A stretch of DNA of 5,000 nucleotides, from assembly GCA_016212345.1 (NCBI GenBank), contig JACRGM010000028.1, forward strand, positions 1-5,000, read 5' to 3'. A model generated the notes under the pieces. The model did no database searches. It saw nothing but the letters and a program-made list of their open reading frames with translations, and was not told where the DNA came from. Of the stretch, positions 1 to 4,991 are shown piece by piece (position 1 is the first letter of the stretch; every line of letters starts with the position of its first letter). The stretch is from Nitrospinota bacterium. GTDB lineage: Bacteria; Nitrospinota; Nitrospinia; SZUA-224. Position numbers and translations under genes: made by a program.

Positions 1-52
1 AGGAAGCAGAGCTTCTTACTCAAAGGCGTTGCTAAGCAGGAGCTTAGCAACG
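1..52. repeat. Two tandem hairpins, REP-like intergenic repeat (left end cut by window)
   Basis: Two adjacent inverted repeats are visible. The first is GAAGC (3-7) / GCTTC (11-15) around the loop AGA. The second is a perfect 11-bp stem, CGTTGCTAAGC (27-37) / GCTTAGCAACG (42-52), around the loop AGGA. Both have the form AAGC-AGA/AGGA-GCTT, so they look like variants of one module. The segment is richer in GC than the leader that follows. No T-run follows the second stem, so a classical intrinsic terminator is unlikely. From memory, similar paired AAGC..GCTT hairpins occur as dispersed intergenic repeats in several bacterial phyla, but copy number cannot be judged here. The element may extend past the left edge. 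Confidence 0.5.
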
Positions 53-144
53 AGAGGTTAAAATCAACCCAATGACCAACATCTTAATTTATTTACATTA
101 TAACTCGTTGATATTTAAAAAAAATTCATGCGTTTACCCTGAAA

Positions 145-161
145 ATGGGATATATTCCCAT
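145..161. promoter_or_regulatory. Dyad ATGGGA-TATAT-TCCCAT before the aroDE RBS
   Basis: A perfect 6-bp inverted repeat with a 5-base TATAT spacer ends 5 bases before the Shine-Dalgarno of aroDE. CCC at 137-139 could compete with 157-159 for pairing with GGG at 147-149, giving two mutually exclusive small hairpins. It could be an operator or an mRNA stem near the ribosome binding site. No T-run follows it, so it is not a terminator. A regulatory role is inferred from position only. Confidence 0.3.
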
Positions 162-166
162 CAAAA

Positions 167-172
167 AAGGAG
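167..172 (+). promoter_or_regulatory. Shine-Dalgarno AAGGAG for aroDE
   Basis: AAGGAG lies 11 bases before the ATG at 184, slightly long but workable. The ATG at 173 abuts the SD too closely and opens only a 4-codon frame (stop at 185-187). The protein begins with the usual AroD first strand, so 184 is the supported start. Confidence 0.7.
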
Positions 173-183
173 ATGAGTGAGTC

Positions 184-1647
184 ATGATATGTATTCCTAT
201 TACTGCCTCAACAACAGAAGAGGCAATAAGGGATATGGAAAGGGCGGAAGAGATAGCTGACATAATAGAGTTGAGGATAGACTATATCAAGGCCCCTGAT
301 ATAGGAAGATTGATCAAGGAAAAGGGTAAGCCTGTTATTGTTACAGCCAGGAGCCAAAAGGAAGGGGGGAGATTCAAAGGTTCAGAGGAGGAGAGGGTAG
401 GTCTGTTGAAGGAGGCAATAAGATTAGGTGCTGAATATATTGACATTGAATTTACTACCGATGAGAGGTTGAGGGAAAAGGTTATAGAAGAAGGTAAGGG
501 AACAAAGGTTATAGTCTCTTATCACAATTTTACTGAAACCCCTTCTGACTTAAAAGAGATATATAATGATATAGCCCGATCAGGATGCAATCTCATAAAG
601 ATAGTTACCTTTGCCAATTCTATTAATGATAATCTGATTATATTTGACTTAATAAAGTGGCATGAGAAGAGACATGATATTGTCTCTTTCTGTATGGGGA
701 AGCACGGTGAGATAAGTAGGATACTTTCACCCATCATCGGAAGTTATCTTACCTTTGGCTCTCTTGAAGAGGGGAAGGAGAGTGCCCAGGGACAGATACC
801 TGCAAGGATACTTAAGGATGTCTATCGCATTGATAAGCTTGTACCAGATGTCAATATTTATGGTTTAGTTGGGAATCCTGTTAGTGAGAGCATGGGGTAT
901 TTGATCCATAATCGGGCATTTGGTGAGCTTGGGTTGAACAATATCTATCTCCCCTTTCTGGTTGATGATCTTAATTCATTTATATCAGGATTTAATGGCC
1001 TCTATAAGGGATTGAGTGTTACTATGCCCTTTAAGGAGGATATAATTCCCCTCTTGGATGAGGTAGATAAAGAGGCTGAAGATATAGGTGCAGTAAATAC
1101 AGTAGTTGTGGAAGATAATAAACTGATAGGATATAATACTGATTGTCATGGGGCTATGATGGCATTAGAGGATAGAAAGGATAGAACATGGCTCGATGGT
1201 AAAAACGGTGTTATGATAGGTGCAGGTGGTGTTGCAAGGGCGATCGGTTTTGGTGTCAAGAGAAGGGGGGTATCCCTTACTATTACTGATATAGATATGG
1301 ATAAGGCTGTCTCCCTTTCAAGGGATATTGGTTGTGAATATTGCAATCTAGATGAGTTAGGTAACATAAAGATAGATATACTTATAAATACAACACCTGT
1401 TGGGATGTACCCTAATGTGGACAAATCCCCTGTCCCTGATTCCTTTCTCAAAGAGGGTATGATTGTATTTGATGCTGTTTACAACCCCCTCAAGACAAGG
1501 CTTTTGAAGGAGGCTGAGGCAAAAGGGTGTATAATTATCCCTGGGGTTGAGATGTTTATCAACCAAGGGGTTGCACAGTTTGAGATGTGGACAAAGAGAA
1601 ATGCCCCTATCAACATAATGAGGGAAGTTGTATTAGATAAGCTATAG
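184..1647 (+). CDS. aroDE: Bifunctional type I 3-dehydroquinate dehydratase / shikimate dehydrogenase (AroD-AroE fusion)
   Basis: A cytosolic enzyme for two consecutive shikimate-pathway steps: dehydration of 3-dehydroquinate to 3-dehydroshikimate, then reduction to shikimate. Residues 1 to about 218 form a type I dehydroquinase. ELRID (29-33) and R56 are substrate-binding, H114 (SYHNF) is the general acid/base, K139 (LIKIV) is the Schiff-base lysine, R179 lies in the MGxxGxxSR motif, and SAQGQ (200-204) replaces the usual SAPGQ. Residues about 224-487 form shikimate dehydrogenase: GNPV (230-233), GLSVTMPFK with catalytic K284, GAVNT (302-306), NTD with catalytic D320, the dinucleotide-binding GAGGVARA (346-353), NTTPVGM (402-408) and Q461 near the C-terminus. 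Both halves look complete and catalytically intact. The domain order matches the plant and chlamydial fusions. Two AroE sites are atypical: the shikimate serine motif reads SESMGY (S236 kept, G238 where Ser is usual), and the NADP-recognition NRT motif reads DID (369-371). The gene leads the aro cluster, and its stop codon lies inside a palindromic repeat. Confidence 0.96.
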   Translation: MICIPITASTTEEAIRDMERAEEIADIIELRIDYIKAPDIGRLIKEKGKPVIVTARSQKEGGRFKGSEEERVGLLKEAIRLGAEYIDIEFTTDERLREKVIEEGKGTKVIVSYHNFTETPSDLKEIYNDIARSGCNLIKIVTFANSINDNLIIFDLIKWHEKRHDIVSFCMGKHGEISRILSPIIGSYLTFGSLEEGKESAQGQIPARILKDVYRIDKLVPDVNIYGLVGNPVSESMGYLIHNRAFGELGLNNIYLPFLVDDLNSFISGFNGLYKGLSVTMPFKEDIIPLLDEVDKEAEDIGAVNTVVVEDNKLIGYNTDCHGAMMALEDRKDRTWLDGKNGVMIGAGGVARAIGFGVKRRGVSLTITDIDMDKAVSLSRDIGCEYCNLDELGNIKIDILINTTPVGMYPNVDKSPVPDSFLKEGMIVFDAVYNPLKTRLLKEAEAKGCIIIPGVEMFINQGVAQFEMWTKRNAPINIMREVVLDKL

Positions 1648-1767
1648 ATTTCCATATAACAAATTACACGGCGTTATCAGTCGAAATCCTCGACGGCGTA
1701 CCGCTCAGTACGCCTTACTCGGATTTCTCCCTCTAGCCTTGTGTAATTTATTATCTGAAAATCTATA
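1643..1767. repeat. 125-bp nested palindrome (MITE/REP-like element) between aroDE and aroA
   Basis: Three sets of inverted arms share one centre near 1705. The outer arms, 1643-1669 and 1741-1767, match at 24 of 27 positions and include a perfect 9-bp AAATTACAC/GTGTAATTT. The middle arms are GAAATCC (1683-1689) and GGATTTC (1721-1727). The central hairpin is GGCGTAC (1695-1701) / GTACGCC (1708-1714) with loop CGCTCA. Two equal 13-base segments (1670-1682 and 1728-1740) form a symmetric unpaired loop. The core is GC- and CpG-rich, unlike the surrounding AT-rich DNA. The left arm covers the aroDE stop codon. The right arm ends 22 bases before the aroA ATG. It carries no coding capacity, and no T-run follows the central stem. 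It is best read as a miniature inverted-repeat element, which in mRNA would fold into a long stem. The mobile origin is inferred. Confidence 0.75.
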
Positions 1768-1789
1768 TAAATATTGTGGATGTGAATGT

Positions 1790-3046
1790 ATGATCGAGAT
1801 AAAACCTATAAACAACCTAAATGCAACTATTGTAGTTCCTTCTTCTAAGAGTTACACAAACAGGTCATTAATCACAACTTCACTGGCAGAGGGAGAGAGT
1901 AAGATAAAGGATCCATTGTTCAGTGATGATACCATTTACATGATCAATGCCCTTTCAGAGTTTGGTGTAATGATCAAGAGGGATGGAGAGACCCTGTTGG
2001 TTGAAGGGACTAATGGAAAGATCAGATCACCTCAGAAGGAGATATTCCTTGGAAATTCTGGTACTGCTATGAGGTTTTTGACCACATTTGCAGGACTTGC
2101 CCCAGGGAGGACAGTATTAAATGGCGATGAAAGGATGAATGAGAGGCCTATACAGGACCTTCTGGATGGCCTGAGAGGGTTGGGGGTCAAGGCGTATTCA
2201 AGATATGATACAGGATCTCCTCCTGTGGTTATTGAAGGAGGGACTATAATTGGTGGAAAAACCACCTTGAGAGGCGGTAAGAGCAGTCAGTATCTTACCT
2301 CGATCATGTTATGTGCGCCATATGCTGAGAGAGACATAGAGATAGATCTGGTAGGTGAGTTGACATCAAGGCCTTATATTGATATGACTATAGATATAAT
2401 GAGAGAATTTGATGTTCATGTTGAGAAGGATGGTTACAAAAGATTTATCATCAGGAGAGGTCAGAGATATCATCATAGAGAATATAGTATTGAAGGAGAT
2501 GCATCAAATGCCTCTTATTTCTTTGCTGCAGCGGCTGTAACTGGTGGCAGAGTAAAGATTACCAATCTCAATCCATTTTCAGCACAAGGGGATACCCATC
2601 TTTTGGATATACTGGAGAAGATGGGGTGTAAGGTGATAAGGGGTAATGACTATATCGAGGTGATAGGTGGTAAATTAAAGGGAATCACAGTAGATATGAA
2701 TAGTATGCCAGATATGGTTCAGACATTGGCTGTTATCTCACTCTTTGCAGAAGGCGAGACTAGGATAACAAATATCTCTAATCTAAGGATAAAGGAGACA
2801 GACAGGATAAAGGCACTCTCAGCAGAACTTATAAAGGTAGGTGGCATAGTAGAGGAATTAGAAGATGGGATATCAATCATCCCTTCCTCTCTTCATGGGG
2901 CAGAGATCAAGACATATAATGATCATCGTATGGCAATGAGTTTCTCCATTACTGGGTTAAAGGTCCCTGGGATAAAGATAGATAATCCTGAATGTGTAAG
3001 TAAGTCATTCCCTGATTTCTTTGAAAGGTTGAAGGGGTTATATTAA
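1790..3046 (+). CDS. aroA: 3-phosphoshikimate 1-carboxyvinyltransferase (EPSP synthase)
   Basis: Transfers enolpyruvyl from phosphoenolpyruvate to shikimate-3-phosphate, the sixth pathway step. At 418 aa it is close to the E. coli enzyme (427). Key residues are visible: SKSYTNR with K20, S21 and R25; the PEP loop LGNSGTAMRFL (87-97) with R95; ERPIQDLLDGL (118-128); SSQ (165-167); EGDASNASYF (235-244); catalytic D308; KETDR (335-339); NDHR (377-380); and K405 in SKSFPDFF. The loop has Ser and Phe where E. coli has Ala95 and Pro101. The frame is open upstream to a TTG at 1739, but that 17-residue extension lies largely in the palindromic repeat and is not conserved in the family. The ATG at 1790 gives the normal N-terminus. 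Only a weak GTGGA (1776-1780) serves as Shine-Dalgarno. The 142-bp gap after aroDE is mostly repeat. aroK follows after 12 bp. Confidence 0.96.
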   Translation: MIEIKPINNLNATIVVPSSKSYTNRSLITTSLAEGESKIKDPLFSDDTIYMINALSEFGVMIKRDGETLLVEGTNGKIRSPQKEIFLGNSGTAMRFLTTFAGLAPGRTVLNGDERMNERPIQDLLDGLRGLGVKAYSRYDTGSPPVVIEGGTIIGGKTTLRGGKSSQYLTSIMLCAPYAERDIEIDLVGELTSRPYIDMTIDIMREFDVHVEKDGYKRFIIRRGQRYHHREYSIEGDASNASYFFAAAAVTGGRVKITNLNPFSAQGDTHLLDILEKMGCKVIRGNDYIEVIGGKLKGITVDMNSMPDMVQTLAVISLFAEGETRITNISNLRIKETDRIKALSAELIKVGGIVEELEDGISIIPSSLHGAEIKTYNDHRMAMSFSITGLKVPGIKIDNPECVSKSFPDFFERLKGLY

Positions 3047-3058
3047 GAGGGTTTTGAT

Positions 3059-3568
3059 ATGAATATAGTTTTAATAGGATACAGAGGAACAGGAAAGACT
3101 ACTGTCGGCAAGGCGATTGCAAGAAGATTAAAGAGACGATTGATAGGGATGGATGACCTGATAGTTAAGAAGGGAGGAATGCCTATCCCTGAGATCGTTA
3201 AGAGATATGGATGGGAGAGATTTAGGGATATGGAGTCAGAGGTTACTAATGAGGTCTCTGAGTTGGACAATTGTGTTATTGATTGCGGTGGTGGTGTGGT
3301 TTTAAGGGATGAAAATATAACTAATCTAAAAAGGAATGGGATAATTATACTTCTTACAGCAGATATAGAAAGGATTATAGAGAGGATAAAGGATGATAGT
3401 AATCGGCCACCTCTAAAAGATGGGATTACATTTGAAGAGGAACAGAGGCAGGTTATAGAGGAGAGACAGGAAAGTTATCTAAAGGCAGGAGACTATATAG
3501 TAGATGTATCGGATGGGAGTGTTGATGAGGTTGTAGATAAGATAGTTCAATTTTATTTAGATATATGA
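3059..3568 (+). CDS. aroK: Shikimate kinase
   Basis: Phosphorylates the 3-hydroxyl of shikimate with ATP, supplying the substrate of the upstream-encoded AroA. The protein has 169 aa, the usual length. It has a P-loop GYRGTGKTT (7-15, K13), shikimate-binding D33 in MDD, GGMPIPEI (39-46), R56 in FRDME, the GGG motif (77-79), the lid R116 in NRPPL, and R136 followed by the conserved ESYLKAGDY segment. It is a nucleoside-monophosphate-kinase fold without membrane segments. AGAGGG at 3046-3051 lies 7 bases before the ATG and overlaps the aroA stop, so aroA and aroK are almost certainly cotranscribed. The last 4 bases overlap the next gene. AroK and AroL cannot be told apart from sequence alone, and aroK is used as the default name. 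Confidence 0.95.
   Translation: MNIVLIGYRGTGKTTVGKAIARRLKRRLIGMDDLIVKKGGMPIPEIVKRYGWERFRDMESEVTNEVSELDNCVIDCGGGVVLRDENITNLKRNGIIILLTADIERIIERIKDDSNRPPLKDGITFEEEQRQVIEERQESYLKAGDYIVDVSDGSVDEVVDKIVQFYLDI
3565..3568 (+). promoter_or_regulatory. ATGA stop/start overlap coupling aroK to the J-protein gene
   Basis: The TGA of aroK and the ATG of the J-protein gene share ATGA. The 20 bases upstream are AT-rich and contain no purine-rich Shine-Dalgarno, in contrast to aroDE and aroK. Initiation probably depends on ribosomes terminating on aroK (termination-reinitiation). The start is supported because the J domain begins at residue 4, as is normal. Confidence 0.6.
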
Positions 3569-4521
3569 GAAATAAGGATTATTACGAGATATTGGGTGTT
3601 AGTAAAGATGCCAATGAGAATAATATAAAAAAGGCATACAGGAAACTTGCTATGCAGTATCACCCTGATAGAAACCCTGGGAACAAAAAGGCTGAAGAGA
3701 GGTTCAAGGATATAAATGAGGCATATGCTGTCCTTAGTGATAAGGAGAAAAGAAGGCAATATGATATGTTTGGTGCTGAAGGATTTCATCAGAGATTCTC
3801 TAAGGAGGACATATTCAGGGGATTTGATATAAATGATATCCTGAAGGACTTTGGTTTTGGTACAGATGATATCTTCAGCAGGATTTTTGGAGGGAGAGGG
3901 AAACAAAGGAGAAGTAGTTCTGATGATATCTTCACAAGGGGGGGTCCTGATTTTGGATATGAAGATATCTTCACAAGGAGAGAAAGGGAAGGAGATGAGA
4001 AGGGGGCTGATATTACCTCAGATTTATATATCACATTTAATGATGCTGCATTTGGAGGGGAGAAGAGGGTATCACTGAGAAAGGAAGGGGGAGGAACAGA
4101 GGAGGTCACAGTCAAGATCCCAGCAGGTATAAGTACTGGAAATAAGCTAAGACTTCCCGGAAAAGGTGCCAGTGGAGGTCGTGGGAGGACTCGTGGAGAT
4201 CTCTATTTTAATATTAGAGTTCAGGATCATCCGATATTTACAAGGGAAGGGAATGATATATACATAGACAAGGAGATAAGATTCTCAGAGGCAGTATTGG
4301 GGACCTCGATTGAGATACCGACCATGGAGGGGACAAAGAGGATCAAGATCAAACCTGGGACACAGAGCCATAGTAAGATAAGGCTTAAGGGATATGGTAT
4401 ACCCCATTTAAAGGGAGGGGGAAAAGGGGATCAGTATGTAAGAATAATAGTAAATGTCCCCCGGGAATTAAATAATAAACAGAAAAGACTATTAAAAGAA
4501 TTGGATGAGGAAGGGATATAG
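3565..4521 (+). CDS. Type-B J-domain co-chaperone (DnaJ/CbpA-like, no zinc finger)
   Basis: A cytosolic Hsp40 expected to stimulate the DnaK ATPase and hand over substrate. Residues 4 to about 70 are a complete J domain (DYYEILGVS, HPD at 33-35, QYDMFG at 65-70). Residues about 71-148 take the place of the Gly/Phe region. They are unusually charged and poor in glycine, and hold four DIF motifs at 82-84, 102-104, 121-123 and 134-136, plus a related DIL at 91-93. Residues about 150-312 match the DnaJ C-terminal substrate-binding domains (GADITSDLYITFNDAAFGG, VKIPAGISTGNKLRLPGKG, GDLYFNIRVQDHPIFTR, then a second domain ending in VNVPRELNNKQ). The four CxxCxGxG motifs are absent, so it is CbpA/type B rather than canonical DnaJ. 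At 318 aa it is near CbpA (about 306). No dnaK or grpE is in the window, so it is probably an additional J-protein beside a housekeeping DnaJ, though that cannot be seen here. Confidence 0.93.
   Translation: MRNKDYYEILGVSKDANENNIKKAYRKLAMQYHPDRNPGNKKAEERFKDINEAYAVLSDKEKRRQYDMFGAEGFHQRFSKEDIFRGFDINDILKDFGFGTDDIFSRIFGGRGKQRRSSSDDIFTRGGPDFGYEDIFTRREREGDEKGADITSDLYITFNDAAFGGEKRVSLRKEGGGTEEVTVKIPAGISTGNKLRLPGKGASGGRGRTRGDLYFNIRVQDHPIFTREGNDIYIDKEIRFSEAVLGTSIEIPTMEGTKRIKIKPGTQSHSKIRLKGYGIPHLKGGGKGDQYVRIIVNVPRELNNKQKRLLKELDEEGI
3865..3978 (+). repeat. Three in-frame 18-bp direct repeats encoding D/E-DIF motifs
   Basis: Near-identical 18-mers begin at 3865, 3922 and 3961: GATGATATCTTCAGCAGG, GATGATATCTTCACAAGG and GAAGATATCTTCACAAGG. 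Spacings are 57 and 39 bases, both multiples of three. They encode DDIFSR, DDIFTR and EDIFTR in the linker after the J domain. The last two copies share 17 of 18 bases, including all codon third positions except one. That suggests recent internal duplication rather than only protein-level convergence. Confidence 0.7.
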
Positions 4522-4531
4522 TAAGGAGTAA
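4522..4531. other. 10-bp convergent intergenic gap without terminator
   Basis: The two convergent genes leave only 10 bases between their stop codons. No stem followed by a T-run is visible in the gap or just inside either gene on either strand. Transcripts from the two sides probably overlap at their 3' ends or end by a factor-dependent route. An SD-like AAGGAG at 4523-4528 has no start codon suitably placed after it. Confidence 0.5.
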
Positions 4532-4978
4532 CTACGATATAAATCTCCTCTCCTCTTCATTCCATTTTAATAATATAGTCTCTTTGACCTCACCATTTAG
4601 AACTGAGACAATAATATATACTGCATTGGGATATATAGGCTCGTCTCCCCACATTCCCATCCTTTCATCCTCTTCTGAGAAATATGCAGGGTGATCAGGA
4701 TGGGAGTGATAAAATCCCTTAATTTCCCAACCTTTCTCCTCTGCTATCCTAAATATCCTTTTTTGTTCTTTAGGGTCTATATTATATGCGGTTCTTGCAT
4801 CACGCGGATATCTCTGGGGATCTTCCTTATGAAGCCTGTTCTGAATATTTATACATTCATATACCTTATTAGAGAGACTATCATCTCTTGGACCTACTAT
4901 TATCCCACAGCACTCATTTGGGTAGTCCCTTACAGCATGTCTGTGAATCTGATCAATATCTTGGTTGTTTAAAATCAT
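4532..4978 (-). CDS. JAMM/MPN+ zinc metallopeptidase, M67 family (Mec-like)
   Basis: A 148-aa single-domain protein with the full JAMM signature. E22 lies in NECCG, H91 and H93 lie in YHSHPDHP, S101 is present, and D104 lies in SEED. The two His and the Asp should bind zinc and E22 should be the catalytic base, so it is predicted active. There is no signal peptide or membrane segment, so it is cytosolic. Bacterial relatives such as Mycobacterium Mec cleave a bond after the C-terminal Gly-Gly of a ubiquitin-like sulfur carrier (CysO/ThiS/MoaD type), often beside genes for a MoeB-like activating enzyme or cysteine synthase. Such partners would lie beyond the right edge. The exact substrate is not shown by the sequence. 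It ends 10 bp from the convergent J-protein gene. The N-terminus fits family length, but the Shine-Dalgarno is poor (AAGG, 13 bases upstream). Confidence 0.9.
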   Translation of the reverse strand: MILNNQDIDQIHRHAVRDYPNECCGIIVGPRDDSLSNKVYECINIQNRLHKEDPQRYPRDARTAYNIDPKEQKRIFRIAEEKGWEIKGFYHSHPDHPAYFSEEDERMGMWGDEPIYPNAVYIIVSVLNGEVKETILLKWNEEERRFIS

Positions 4979-4985
4979 TATCTTA

Positions 4986-4991
4986 AGTATA
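4986..4991 (-). promoter_or_regulatory. Possible -10 hexamer TATACT for the M67 gene
   Basis: On the minus strand TATACT (5/6 to TATAAT) ends 7 bases before the ATG at 4978. If used, transcription would start at or next to the start codon, giving a leaderless or nearly leaderless message. That would fit the absence of a good Shine-Dalgarno. The -35 would fall outside the window, and AT-rich DNA gives such hexamers by chance, so this is weak. Confidence 0.18.

Larger units (their letters stand above)
53..183 (+). other. AT-rich intergenic leader upstream of aroDE
   Basis: This stretch has no credible gene. It should hold the promoter of the aro cluster if transcription starts here. The best -10-like hexamer is TATAAC at 99-104 (5/6 to TATAAT), but no good -35 sits 16-18 bp upstream, so no promoter can be assigned firmly. 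TTGATA at 108-113 resembles a -35 but lacks a good partner -10. A small dyad at 145-161 and a Shine-Dalgarno at 167-172 end the region. No leader peptide rich in aromatic codons and no recognisable riboswitch was seen. Confidence 0.4.

Noticed and set aside
173..187. Four-codon frame ATG AGT GAG TCA TGA overlapping the aroDE start
   Set aside because: Its ATG abuts the Shine-Dalgarno, too close for initiation, and it has no aromatic or regulatory codons, so it is not a credible leader peptide.
522..1566. Minus-strand frames within aroDE (522-737, 1146-1451 and 1357-1566)
   Set aside because: They are antisense shadows of well-conserved AroD/AroE sequence, with no Shine-Dalgarno and no known motif.
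1690..1727. Central hairpin of the palindrome as an intrinsic terminator of aroDE
   Set aside because: The GC-rich stem at 1695-1714 is followed by TTACTCGG, not a T-run, so Rho-independent termination is not supported.
1739..1789. N-terminal extension of aroA from a TTG start
   Set aside because: These 17 codons run through the arm of the palindromic repeat, lack a Shine-Dalgarno and do not resemble the conserved EPSP synthase N-terminus, which begins at the ATG at 1790.
3851..4078. 75-codon + frame inside the J-protein gene, with repeated MISSQG-like units
   Set aside because: Its repeats are the out-of-frame reading of the DIF-coding direct repeats. It lacks a start signal and lies wholly within the J-protein frame.
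3553..4115. Minus-strand frames opposite the J-protein gene (3553-3906 and 3789-4115)
   Set aside because: They overlap a strongly conserved protein, have no recognisable domains, and show the Ser/Pro/Leu-rich composition expected of antisense to purine-rich genes.
4523..4528. AAGGAG after the J-protein stop as a ribosome binding site for a further + gene
   Set aside because: No ATG, GTG or TTG lies within 5-13 bases downstream, and the + strand beyond it is antisense to the M67 gene.
4691..4972. 93-codon + strand frame opposite the M67 gene
   Set aside because: It is the antisense of a gene with an intact JAMM signature. Its hydrophobic product reflects the complement of purine-rich coding DNA, and there is no ribosome binding site.
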